Assembly: GCA_950106755.1 (NCBI GenBank)
Contig: OX467088.1
Span: forward strand, 7,920,001-7,984,000
Length of the DNA: 64,000 nt
Direction: 5' to 3'
Source of the DNA: Climacium dendroides
Lineage: Eukaryota; Streptophyta; Bryopsida; Hypnales; Climaciaceae
Positions 35,957-46,953 of the stretch are shown one piece after another (positions within the stretch are counted from its first letter, which is position 1; every line of letters begins with the position of its first letter). Made by a program: the position numbers and the translations under genes. The notes under the pieces were generated by a model. It did no database searches. It was not told the origin of the DNA and saw nothing but the letters and a program-made list of their open reading frames with translations.

Positions 35957-37653
35957 ATGAAATGAAGCTCCAGTAAGGGTGGATTGATTCTCAGAATATT
36001 GTCCAGTTGCTTCTCGTTCTCGCAAGTACGATCGAAGTTATTCCATTGACCAGTACGTTGGTTGCAACAACTGAAGCCTGTCGTCTTTTCCTAGCCTGCG
36101 AGATTACTGTAAGCTTTTCGCAACCGCTTTGGATTTCACTTCACGTAGTTAATGTTACGAACTCTCTTAAAGTCTCAATGAGAATTTACAGTAATTGCTA
36201 ACTGTGGCAATTGGCCAGCTCGACGTGACTGTAGCAAACATGCATATACAGTATGCCAAGTCACTTGAGAAGAGGCTGGACCGCCGGAGTGACGTGTTTT
36301 TACCAACTCGGGAATCTTCGATCTCTTCAAATTTTCACGAAGTCACGTACTTTACGTGCGAGGTGTGTTCTTATTAAAATATCGATTTTTCTATATTACA
36401 TGGTTTTAAATACCGTACGTTAAGGTATGATTCGGCACTCAGGTGCCGAAATTGAATTTCCACGTCAGTTACCGTAGCTAGTTACATTTGGTTCCAAATT
36501 TTTCACCGCAGGTCAGGGACCGAGACCAGGCAATGGAGTGGGCATGAACGGTCGAATAAAGTGCTGGAGGAAATGATGCGTGCCAGGCTCGAAGATTCCC
36601 CTCAAAACTGTGATGAATATTCTAACTACTTCAGGACTACTATTCTGGTGTTGATCTTTGGCCTGGATTCCGGGTGCAACCAGTGGTACTTGTGGGTACT
36701 TGCGGGTACTTTGTCCCGTACTTGGGCCCCTGAAGTCGCGATTAGCCTTTCTAGCAAGTGGAGTTGCGTCTTCATTGTTCCCCGCATCACGAGAGTGAAT
36801 CTCGGCAACCACTGCGGCTCCATGTTTACTTTAGGGTGGGTCACACTCTCTCACTCATACTTTAGACTTGGCCTGACGCACTCAGCAAAATGTTTGCAAG
36901 CTGAACTTTGCGGCAAAATTAATATCTCCCTTTCACCATTGCGGAAACGGAATCGAGTACGTGGGCGAGGTCAGTAATTGACGAGTTCAGTTCAAATCGC
37001 GATGAAGGGTCGAATTGGAATCGATTTAATTTGTTCCGCACACGCTCACATACTCTTGTTCATTTACACTGGGCCTTCAACAGTACTGTTGCTCACATTT
37101 ATTGCTCGAAGAGAAGTGCGCGAGACAATTGATACTGCCTAGCGAAACCCACAATGTTGTGAGCTAAATGTCTAACTATACTAAGATATTCAAACTATCG
37201 TATTCGCTACTATACTAACTGACGTAATTGTGAACAATCTTAACCATCTTAACAACAGCGCCTTCCAAAGGATTGTTGCAAGATATAAGTTGAATAATGT
37301 CGATGATGGTCATCATGATTAGATTAGGGCCATGGCTAGTTCTGACTACCGGTGATCGATGTAGGTTTCTTCTCCTCCGAGAGGAATTCAGAGGAGTTAT
37401 AGGTTTGTTCGACTAAATCGAGGTCCAGGGGCCAGCATCCAGCCTCAAAACTATGCGACATTGTAGAGAGAAAATTAGAGTTTTGAACTAGGTACGAAAC
37501 GGTTTGGTGAGAACGAAAGCTAGATGTGATTCTAACCTGGGCGATACGGTATTCAAGAAGTGAGGGACTCAGGTTGGAAAATCATTCTTACAATGTAAAG
37601 CAGGTAGATTTTCATCTTCGGTTGCACGGCTTCAAAGATTTGCTACTGTATTC
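35957..37653. other. DUR3 upstream and intergenic DNA
   Basis: No recognisable gene; a 138-codon frame at 36561-36977 has no family features. Upstream regulatory sequence for DUR3 would lie in the first part. Confidence 0.45.
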
Positions 37654-37950
37654 TGTGGATGGGCCAGCAAGTACGGTAGAGGACACACTTCGTACCAACC
37701 ACAGAATCATTCTCCGGCATCATTTAGTCTCAGAAAATGGGGAGCAACTACAGGACTGGTTTCAAATGCCAAGCTCCCCCTCCCTCCGTTCATGACTGAC
37801 GTATTGAGATTCCTCTCCAGATCTAGCAGAAGGGTCGGCCGACTCCTTCCCTGACTGTGGGATGCGGCGACTGCTCACAAGGACGTCCTCGAAGTGGATT
37901 CAGAGGCATGAATTTCGACGCATTTGCAAGTCTGTAACTCTTGGGGTCAT
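37654..37950 (+). repeat. Right copy of the inverted repeat pair flanking DUR3
   Basis: Inverted partner of 30600-30905, with several small deletions relative to it (for example, a short block between CTTCGTAC and CAACCACAG is missing here). Together the copies enclose the whole DUR3 gene. Confidence 0.8.
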
Positions 37951-38182
37951 AGTTTGGGAAACTTTTTCAGTTTTACCGGTTAATTTCCTTCAATTCTCAT
38001 ATTCGAATCGTTTTTTCATGAACTAAGTCCGGTTATTTCCTCTATTTTTTACTCAAAATAGAAATTTTATAAAGTTTGCACCGGGTTTTTTTGGCCGATG
38101 TTTTCAAAATTGCAACCAGTTTTTTTCCCAATTCTTCCAGCTAACTTTGAACTAGCCTCCGGGTTTTTTCGAACACTGCTTA

Positions 38183-38447
38183 GGGCCTCTTCGCATGCAA
38201 GGATCGGGCCGGAGCTGCAGCTACAGGCGCCAAGCTGCCAGGTCGGGTAGATATCATGCTTCATTGCTTCCAGATGAGCAATGGTTCTCCAAATTTGGAG
38301 AGTGGGAAGGAGAGTGGGCTTGCAAATCCTATAATTAAGGAGGGAGGGACTAGAACTCCACATTTGAAATCAGGTCCACAATTTTGGCATGGGAACCTCC
38401 TTGGGACTGGTTGGAGATTTGGTCCGGTCCTCCATACAAACAAACCC
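38183..38447. mobile_element. Harbinger-type MITE, 265 bp, TSD TTA
   Basis: Left end GGGCCTCTTCGCATGCAAGG and right end, read inward, GGGTTTGTTTGTATGGAGGA match at about 14 of 20 positions, with several differences being C/T. TTA flanks both sides (38180-38182 and 38448-38450). The size, target and GGGCC start fit a Tourist-like Harbinger MITE decayed by C-to-T change. The imperfect ends limit confidence. Confidence 0.5.
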
Positions 38448-40895
38448 TTATTATAGGTTCTTTCAGGATAGTATATATTTCATATAAAGTTTCGTAAAAT
38501 CAACATCTATTAATACCTCAAATAGTCCAGAGGTTGTTTAATCACCATCTATCTTAGGGTCTCTGTACATGCTTGTCTGGTGGGCAAAGTGCAACAAGGG
38601 GATGTTGTAGGAATAAATCCCAATTGCTTTTTTTATGTAAACCTAATGAGTGGAGAGGGATATGATAAGAACTCAACACATAGTAGATTCTCTCTAAATT
38701 GACTAGCCTCCACCAATGGGGTTGTTTACTAATATTGGTTGAAAATGAAGTTCTTTATTTTCCATTACCCACCCCGGCAAAGCAATCAATTGAAGCAATT
38801 TTGTCTTATTGCTTGTATTAGGCAGAGAACTATCCACTAAGTCAGCATGGCTTGCCTTTAACCTTTAACTGCTTAACCTACCATATGTGGTTGGTCCAAA
38901 ATTTTAGGCTTGTTTTTGTGTGGGCAATTAAATTCTTTTGACCATTTAAAAGAAATTTGTTCACTAGATTAACTATTGAAATTTTTTAATTTTTTACTAA
39001 AAAAGATAAAGGCCATTAATGGAAGAGTAAAGCTTATGAATTTTACTTGATTTCTCAACTTTGAGAAAAGCTTACAAATTTCACTTGATTTGAGATCTAA
39101 AAAATTGTACTTTTAGTCCATTTGCTTTAAAAATGGTCCCAATGGAAAGAGTAAAGTGACTTTTATAATTTTCATTGTTCAAAATTTAAACACGCAAGTG
39201 TTGATTTGAATTTAGATGTGATTCCTACTTCTTTTTTAAAAATTGCATTTCAAAAATTGCAAGGTGGATTGTGTGATGAGTTTAATAGTTTTTCATTTGA
39301 ACTTAAGGTTTTTGGAAGTGCATCTTATTGTGCTAACACAATGTCTAGTTGCTCATGACTCCATGTCACTTTCAATCCCAAAGAACTCTTGCATGCAAAT
39401 GTACTAAAAATAAGATACATAGATTTTTCTTGTTATAAACTCACAATTCCTACACAATTTCACACTAAAAAATAGATATGCATACTAATAAGCAAGGTCA
39501 TTAAATATCTATACTTCTAGATTTTTTTTTAAACAAAAAAAACTTACTTCATTGAAAATGACTATAAGTCCATGTCCTTTTTTCATAGGAAAAATACACT
39601 TAGAAAGGCTTGGGAACTTAGGAGTGAAATGAAGTTGTTTATTTTGTTTGTTTGTTTTATTTTTTACAATGAAATCTTTAGAACCATATGTCTCTCAATT
39701 GCATTCTTAGTATCATTGGAAAGCTATTTGTAAAGAAGGGTGCACAGACTTTATTTCATGGCATTCTAAATCAATGTAGAAAAAGTATTGAATTTCAAAA
39801 AAAGGGTGATTGCAAGAAACACTTGTACTATTTTTCGTCACCCGTTGTGTGCGGAAGTTGTTTGATGTCATAAGTATTGGAGAAAAGATGGGATCAACTT
39901 GAAATTTGGGCTGAGTGCTCTTCCATCATCAACTCATGTACTGGAATTTTTAGAAAATTTTCAAAAATGATTACGGATAGCTTTTTGAATTTTAAGCAAA
40001 TGTCACATAAATAGTTTTAGGGATTTTTAGTACTTTTGAGTACCTTTTCTGAAGAGTTAGGGTGTCAGACTTCGTGGGCTCCTTTTTGTTATGGAAATAC
40101 AACTTCCCAGGAGAGGGATTTGTGATTGCCTCATTTCATGGGCTTCTACATTGGCCAAAACAGAGCTACATTTGTAGGTAATTTCCACTCATGGAAATTA
40201 ATATTATGAATTGGTTTTTGCACTTCCAGTGACTTTAGGGGGTTGGGAAAAATGTCCATTTTTTATATTAATTTTTTAAATACCTCCTATAATTATAAAA
40301 AATAGAAATAAAAAATTGCCAGTTTCTAGCAATATTCTGAAGTTCTGGCTCCCTGTAGTATTCCAATGTAGACAAATAGTACTGCATAGTCCTAGGGGGG
40401 GGGCCCACGCCATTGCCACCGTGGACTGCTTGTCCAACTACTTCTTCATCCGCCCTTGCGGTTTGCTTTTATGGAGACTTCAAAATTGCCTTCTGTGGCG
40501 TCTATGCATCGGGAACGATGAACACCGCCAGCTTCTCTTGTTCCGGAGTTCCGAAGAAGAACAGTGACAGTTCCTGTAGGGAAAGTTAGTGCACGGAATG
40601 AGCAGTAGAACTACGATGCTGGGTTTGGAAGGCAGTATACAGAAATCCAATGCTACATCTTCATGTACGGAAGAAGATAGGGGCAGGAGTGATGAGAACC
40701 CGTTTTATGATCAGGGGCTGCTGCAGATGTCGCCTTTGAAGTATTCCGCCAGATGAGTGGATGACGCGGCCGGGGCCACGAACGCAGTGGCGGGCGGAGG
40801 ATGCTGCGGTACTGAATCAGTGACAACAATGGAGGGATCGTTAGCGGCGTAGTCGCAACCACCGCAGCATTGCCGAGGACGCAGTCGCAGCAAGT
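38448..40895. other. AT-rich intergenic DNA, then GC-richer edge of the next element
   Basis: AT-rich to about 40310 with no gene. A lone sequence resembling a TTAA-family right end, CTTGGGAACTTAGGAG, lies at 39609-39624. Base composition rises sharply after about 40330, which may mark the left side of the element at 40.9-49.6 kb. I could not find its terminal repeat. Confidence 0.45.
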
Positions 40896-43800
40896 GTGGA
40901 AGCCAATTCTGCGCCAGATCTACGATGGGGATGCAGAAGGCACCGGACTAGTATTTGGAGGAATGCGAGTCGCATCACGAATTCCCTTTCCCGATTGCTA
41001 CAGCGTATTGGGGATTCTGATTTCAGAGCTGCTGTTTTGAAGAAGGTTTTTAGTAGTCGTACCATTCGACCGCTCCTCCCTAGTTATTACCCTACTCCTA
41101 AAGAAGCAAAGGCCCAACGACAGATTCTGCTCAATATTAAGTCGCACTTGGTGGCCATGAAAATTCCTCATTCTTTGGATATGTTGGCTCGCAAGAGGGC
41201 GATCTTGGAGGCAGTGGTGAGCGAATTAGATTCCGACATCTCAAAGTTCCATAGCATACTCGGTACAAGAAAGGAGAATTTGCTAGCTGCTGTAGAGTGA
41301 CTACGATCAGCTACAACAGAAACTTCCTCACGTTTTGCAGTTCGAGCTCGAAAGACAAGGGAAGGGTGAATCCGCAATGAGGTCAAGCAACTGGTCTTGT
41401 AGTGGTGGACACAGGAGACGTGAGTGAGTCCCAGGAGACGGGATGTGCGACGCAAACGCCTCGGACGGAATGCATACGACACTCAAGCAACGCATCTTCT
41501 AATGGAGAGTCAGGTACGGCCTCCCTAATTTCCAATCATGGCTTCAATTTTTATTGTACAATCTTTGTTTGTTCAAACCTTCATTGCTTGAGGAAAAGGG
41601 TTCTTTAGGAAAGTCATGCACGCTTTCAGGATTCCTCTGCAGTAAAGGTCTTCACTTCTTACGACATAGTAAACAGAGGAAGAGCATGTACAGCTAACAT
41701 TGCTAGCCAATAGAGCCCATTCGTGTTTATTGTTAGCAAATGCATGATGTCTTTTCTTTGCAAAATAGAGCAGTTTGGTATTGTCTTCCCTGAGAAAGAA
41801 TATTTGTTGCGTCACATGACTGCTGCTTATGTCATGATAATACTAAAAGTGACTTCTCGCATGTCTGGAGGAGTCCTAATCCGATTCATATTATATACAA
41901 GGATTTTCAGATGGAATGCATTGCATTCCATTAGTCCTTCTCGGACACATTGTAGGACTTCGGGTACTGCTGTAGTACGTCCACATTCTTCACACATTTG
42001 AAGTGCATTTTATATTGTAGTGAACTGCCTACATTGTAGTGATCTATGTATCGCAATATGTGGACATGGCTAAGGCCTCCGCTGCCCCGTCGTCCACGCT
42101 TACGGATATGCCTCCATAGTACTCAATAGGATGTCCACTAGGCCCTCCCTGCACTTGTGGTATGTCTTTGCTTTCGAGATGACATATTCAGAATCTTCTT
42201 CTTCGATAGGTAGAACACTATTGCTTCAGACATTGTACTATGCATTCATTACTAGTGCTTCCCGATGCAAACATGACACCTATGTAGTAGCAACGAACAC
42301 TACATGGATACTTCTGCAGTACTTCGAGCTCCTACTTCTGTCGGATCCTCTTGTACAGTCCTTTGCTACACTGAGATCATACCTTGGGCTCATTTTGAAA
42401 TTACTAGCGTGTCACTAGCGCTCATGGGCTTAAGTCCCCTACAACTTCCTTGTAGTCTACTATGTTCTATCTGGACCAATATAGAACTTCATAGTCCTCA
42501 CTTCGTACTAGTGAGCACCGAGAGAGCAATGCCTTGTATAACGCGAATTCAGTAGAATACAGTTACATTGTCTATAGCACTGAGTCTATACTAGCATGCT
42601 ACGTTGTAGTTCTCCTTTGTCGTCAGCTTCACCCTTGCAATCCGCATGGTACCACTGTGACATCTAATACAGTACTAAGCCCATATTCGACGACTCTCTA
42701 AAGAAGTCCCCGGCATGCTATGGTCACAGTCAGAGAAAGTCCCAGTACTGAGGTTAGTCCTTTTAGTACTACAGGGTGTTCTTTGTAGTACTTAGGAGTA
42801 TTTCAAGAATTTACTGACACACAAACTTCACAGCACCCTAAACTCTAATACTGTATAGTACTAATTTGTACTTATTCTTGTACATACTTGTACGTCAAGT
42901 ACCTCTTCACATGCACCTCATTTTCTGCAGTACGTCAGCATACATCAGACGTGCATTGCTCTGTGCTTTCCTTCTGATATATATGCATATTCTCTAAACT
43001 TTTTCTAACTACTGTGTTGGAGTACTTGCAGATGGAGTTGTACACACGCTTTATAGAAGCACATCCACAATGCTCCATCCAGCAGCGCTCCTTCATCTAC
43101 CTGAGCCCTTTCTTTGTTATCAAGTGCAAGGACCGGAACGTCTGTTGTTGCCGGTACCACATTCAAGTGTTGTACTTGTTGGAGGCTCTGAATGCCTTCT
43201 GAGACCCCCGGAAAGGGGCACATGTAATTTTTCTCTGCAATTGCACTTGCATCACTAGAAGAAAAACGTGTCCGTTGTAACCCACTGAGATGCGACTATG
43301 TGTCCTATACAACTGAGATGCGACTGTAGCCCTCTGTATTTGCACCAAATTTCACGTGTATGTAGTTGTAGTCGCAAAGTAGTCCGAAAATGAAGAATAG
43401 GGTTACGATATTGTAACAGAAGAACTGACATGAGGTATTCTACATCCAGTATTCATCGCAGTTGTCTATGTGGACAGCTATCCGCAAAGTAGAGTCCACC
43501 GTGGAAAAATGCAATTGCTCTGATTACAAGCTGCAACTAAAAACTAGAAGATTGCAACTTAGAAATGACTCAAATGCAACTAGGAATCAACTATAATGCA
43601 ACTAGAGCCCGACTACAGTGCAACTAAAAAACGATTCAAATGCAACTAGGGAACAAGTGCAATGCAACTAGAACATGACTAAAAATCGATTCAATTGTCC
43701 CATATTGATTGTCAAGAATACCATCAGCTTGAACAGATAAGAATGGTAAGTTATAGCATTCTTGTGTAATGAATTTTGATAGTGAAATTCTAATATTTAT

Positions 43801-46459
43801 ATATTTTGTAGATTTTTACACTTTGTAGATTTCTACAATTTGTAGATTTCTATAATCTACAACTCTATAAATTATAACCAAGTCGCAAACTAGTTGCAAA
43901 CCAGTTGTATGTCAATCGCAAACCAGTTGCACACTAATCGCAAACGAGTTGCACATCAATCGCAAACTAGTTGCACACTAGTTGTATGTCAATTGCAAAC
44001 CAGTTGCACATAAATAAGTGAAATAACTTCCACATCAGTAACCACGTCACAGCAGTTCATCGACGAAGTTCTCCATTGCCTATTGAATGACAAACAACCT
44101 CGCGACTGCAGTGCAACTCATGCGACTTGTCCACTGCAACTACGGACTCCAGAATATCACCAAGTCGCAAACGTCCGATACGACTACAAACCAGTCGCAA
44201 ACCGCAGTCGCAAAACCCTGCTTTTTCTTCTAGTGCATTGTATGCGATAGAGATGATGAAGGCCTCTATAGTGTTGGCAAAAGTCGATATGCTGGTGTGA
44301 CGGTCCTTTGGAAAAGTCTACTATGTCCGAAGGCAGAGGATGAGGAATTCCATAACAAGAAGTGCTTGCTTGGATGTTGTAGTCGTTGTGGCGCTAAATT
44401 CTTCAACATCTGTCCTCGAGAAAGGGTGGTAGATGCTACACGGACAATTCACTGGAAGCAATTCCAGTACGAAGTGGTCGGCCAATCTGCGGATGGACAA
44501 CCAAAGAACTGCATTAAGGAGGTTCACATGTCATCTTCATTCCATGAGTTCCTTGAATTCTTTGTACCGACTATACAACACTTTATACGACACAATTTCA
44601 TTGCAAAGTGGCAAAGTGCCAAGGCAAAAATACTGAAGGCTTCCTTGCAGACCGGGGCAATTCTGACGCACATTGATTTTGCTGAGAACTACACATTCGA
44701 AATCCAAAATGAGATCCAGTCAATGTATTACCATTTCGACCAAGTGTCAATCTTGGTTCAGGTGACGTACTCTGTTCTGGTTTCGGAGGGTGCTGTGGAG
44801 GAGGAAATGCAGTTGGTTAAGGAAACACACTACTACATCTCCGATGATAAGATGCATGACAGTGCTTTCGTCCAACATTGCCTACTCCTGCACTGGAGGT
44901 GGATGTAGTCGAAGGGATCTTCTCCAGGCACTCATTATGTATTCAGTGACGGTTGTGCTGCGCAATTCAAAAGTGCAAAGGCCATGTACTTCGTTTCCAG
45001 GTCACTGTCTTCTACACTTTGGTCAAAGTCATCCATTATACTTGCAACCGTACTACTGTGTACCCTGTTGTATTATACATTGTACTAGGTAGTACTGTGC
45101 TTCGACTGCTTCACTGTAGACGGTCGTTAGGTATGGCAACGGCCATTCATTTGAAATGCATGGCTTTCTATTTAAGTGGACGACTTTTTCGTGAACATGA
45201 CGGAGTCGTCACACAATGCCAGAGATACCCGGCCGTCACTGGCGGATGCACAATGCATTGGAACTACTATGGCACAGGTCATGGAAAGGGTGAATGGGAT
45301 GGGACCGGAGCAGTTGTGAAAAGGGCTTTTCAGAATGAGCAACTCCTGAATCCTCACTAACGACTCTAGAATGCAGCAGACTATGTTCTCTTCCTAGATG
45401 CTACTATGGCCGGACAGGTTCCTAATCAACGTGGTGCCACAAGATTCCTTCCACACCGTATGCGTCATTTGTCGTCCTGCCAAATTCCACATATGGTTCT
45501 CTTGAATATACCACTGTACTTGGGTATTGTAATGAAATGAGTACTAGGAACAATGCTTGGGTTCGTCAAAACAGCAATTAGTACCTTTTCTTGTTACTAC
45601 ATCACTCTTGAGGTACTATATAGTGTCCCACGTCTGTCATAGTACTCATAGTACTACATCCTCTCTCATTTGCAGAAACCACAAAGGGATAGAATTCATC
45701 GTGTATACCGCTGGTGTACGCGCTAACAACATCTGAGGAAGTGGATGCAGGTCATACATGTATTTCCATCACATCGGAGCGCTAGATGTTGACCGCGTGA
45801 ACACTCAAAGCTGTGATCGTATTCTAGATTCTTCAAAATTGCACTCCATTTATACCCCTAATAAGCATGACCCAATCAAATTGTTCCTCAGACATCTCTC
45901 ATGCTTTTGTGGCCCATACGTGGAGGGAAACTTAGTTCACTGTGAGAAGAAAAAATATGTTGATCCGTGGACTATCACGAAGATTGAGCCACGAAATGTC
46001 TCCTTCATTGTTGCCCAGCTTGCTGAGGAGGATGAAGAGGACACCTGGAATTACGAGCTAGATGGTGAATGCATTTGGGACCTAATGCAACCTGGAGATA
46101 ATTTTGTTGTACCAGCCGAGGAGGACAATGACGAAGGTGTCTCCTTCTACGTTTTACAATGTCAACAGCCAAAGCACATTGTCGAAGGGGACTTTCAATG
46201 CGTCTGGGGAGGGCAATTTGAAGCAGGCGACTCTATCATTTCCAGAAAGTACTATAAAAAATGGGGACGCCAAGATAGCAACAACTATGTATTCCTCCGT
46301 AATTCAAGGGAGGCTTTCTTTGATGCTAATTCTGTACTTGCTTGCAAGTTTCAAATGATCCCTAGACAATACAAAGTGAAAGGTGGAGAAGTTGTATATA
46401 GCATGGCAGAGGAAACAATAGACGTTATCAACACTGCATTGGAAGAGATGAATTTTTGA
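40896..46459 (+). pseudogene. RNase H-like (DDE-type) transposase, degenerate, multi-exon
   Basis: The reading is pieced from exons. A probable N-terminal part (40896-41400) includes ILLNIKSHLVAMKIPHSLDM. A Cys-rich exon from 43022 includes SPFFVIKCKDRNVCCCRYH and continues after the nested element at 44236 with CSRCGAKFFNIC. The core follows: HIDFAENYTFEIQNEIQS (about 44670), HYVFSDGCAAQFKSAKAMYF (about 44930) and, after an intron, GTGHGKGEWDGTGAVVKRAF (about 45273). The C-terminal exon (45758-46459) includes LRHLSCFCGPYVEG and ends in a Glu-rich tail. DxAENY, SDGxAAQFK and HGKGxxDGxGxxVKR recur in uncharacterised eukaryotic proteins that look like RNase H-fold transposases; I cannot name the superfamily. 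In-frame stops occur at 41298, 41367, 43199 and 44906 and near 45358. A 983-bp CACTA-like element interrupts one exon. Confidence 0.7.
43253..44235. mobile_element. Non-autonomous CACTA-like element (CACTAG family), copy 1, TSD CAT
   Basis: Ends CACTAGAAGAAAAACGTG and, read inward from the right, CACTAGAAGAAAAAGCAGG; flanked by CAT (43250-43252 and 44236-44238). No coding capacity. The interior is built from short iterations of CGCAAAC.AGTTGCA and related TTGCGACT/GTCGCAAA motifs, especially 43880-44010 and 44150-44215. Removing the element and one CAT restores an open frame of the surrounding transposase exon across the site, so the insertion hit coding sequence. It is nearly identical over its shared parts to 54753-55939. 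Confidence 0.94.
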
Positions 46460-46953
46460 GTTACAAAAAATGGCATGATGTCCAACACAGTACCTTACAT
46501 GAGAGCAATGTTCTCTTTCTCTTGTCTTCTTCCTTGCCAACTGCATTGGCAAACACACTATCTCCTTCAGATACTATCGTCTCTACATAGGGAACACAAT
46601 GTCTTCCTCAAATCTTAGCGGTAGGTTCACAGAAATATCTGGCACACTCACAAGTAGACTACCTACTCGTAGCCCTTCTTCTCTGATAACCTCTACATAT
46701 TTACAAGAAGTAAACATATGTTCCTCTCACGGAGACTGACACAAGCGTACTCTGAAGTACTGACTTGTATTTGTAAGGAAATATTAAATGTACAGTATAG
46801 CAATGTGCAGTGTGGTAATGTCCTAGATGTACTACATTTAATACATCAGCGCTAAATTGGTACTGACGTAGTACTCATGTGTACTGTCATAGTATAGTGT
46901 GCACTACACAGGAGTTCTAAAAGTACTATGGATAGTACATCTACTGAGTACTA
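46460..46953. other. GTAC-rich spacer between convergent genes
   Basis: Noncoding DNA between the 3' ends of the transposase and SET genes. Its right half (46740 onward, running into the SET gene end) holds about eleven GTAC tetramers in 250 bp. A tetramer is expected about once per 256 bases by chance. Confidence 0.7.
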
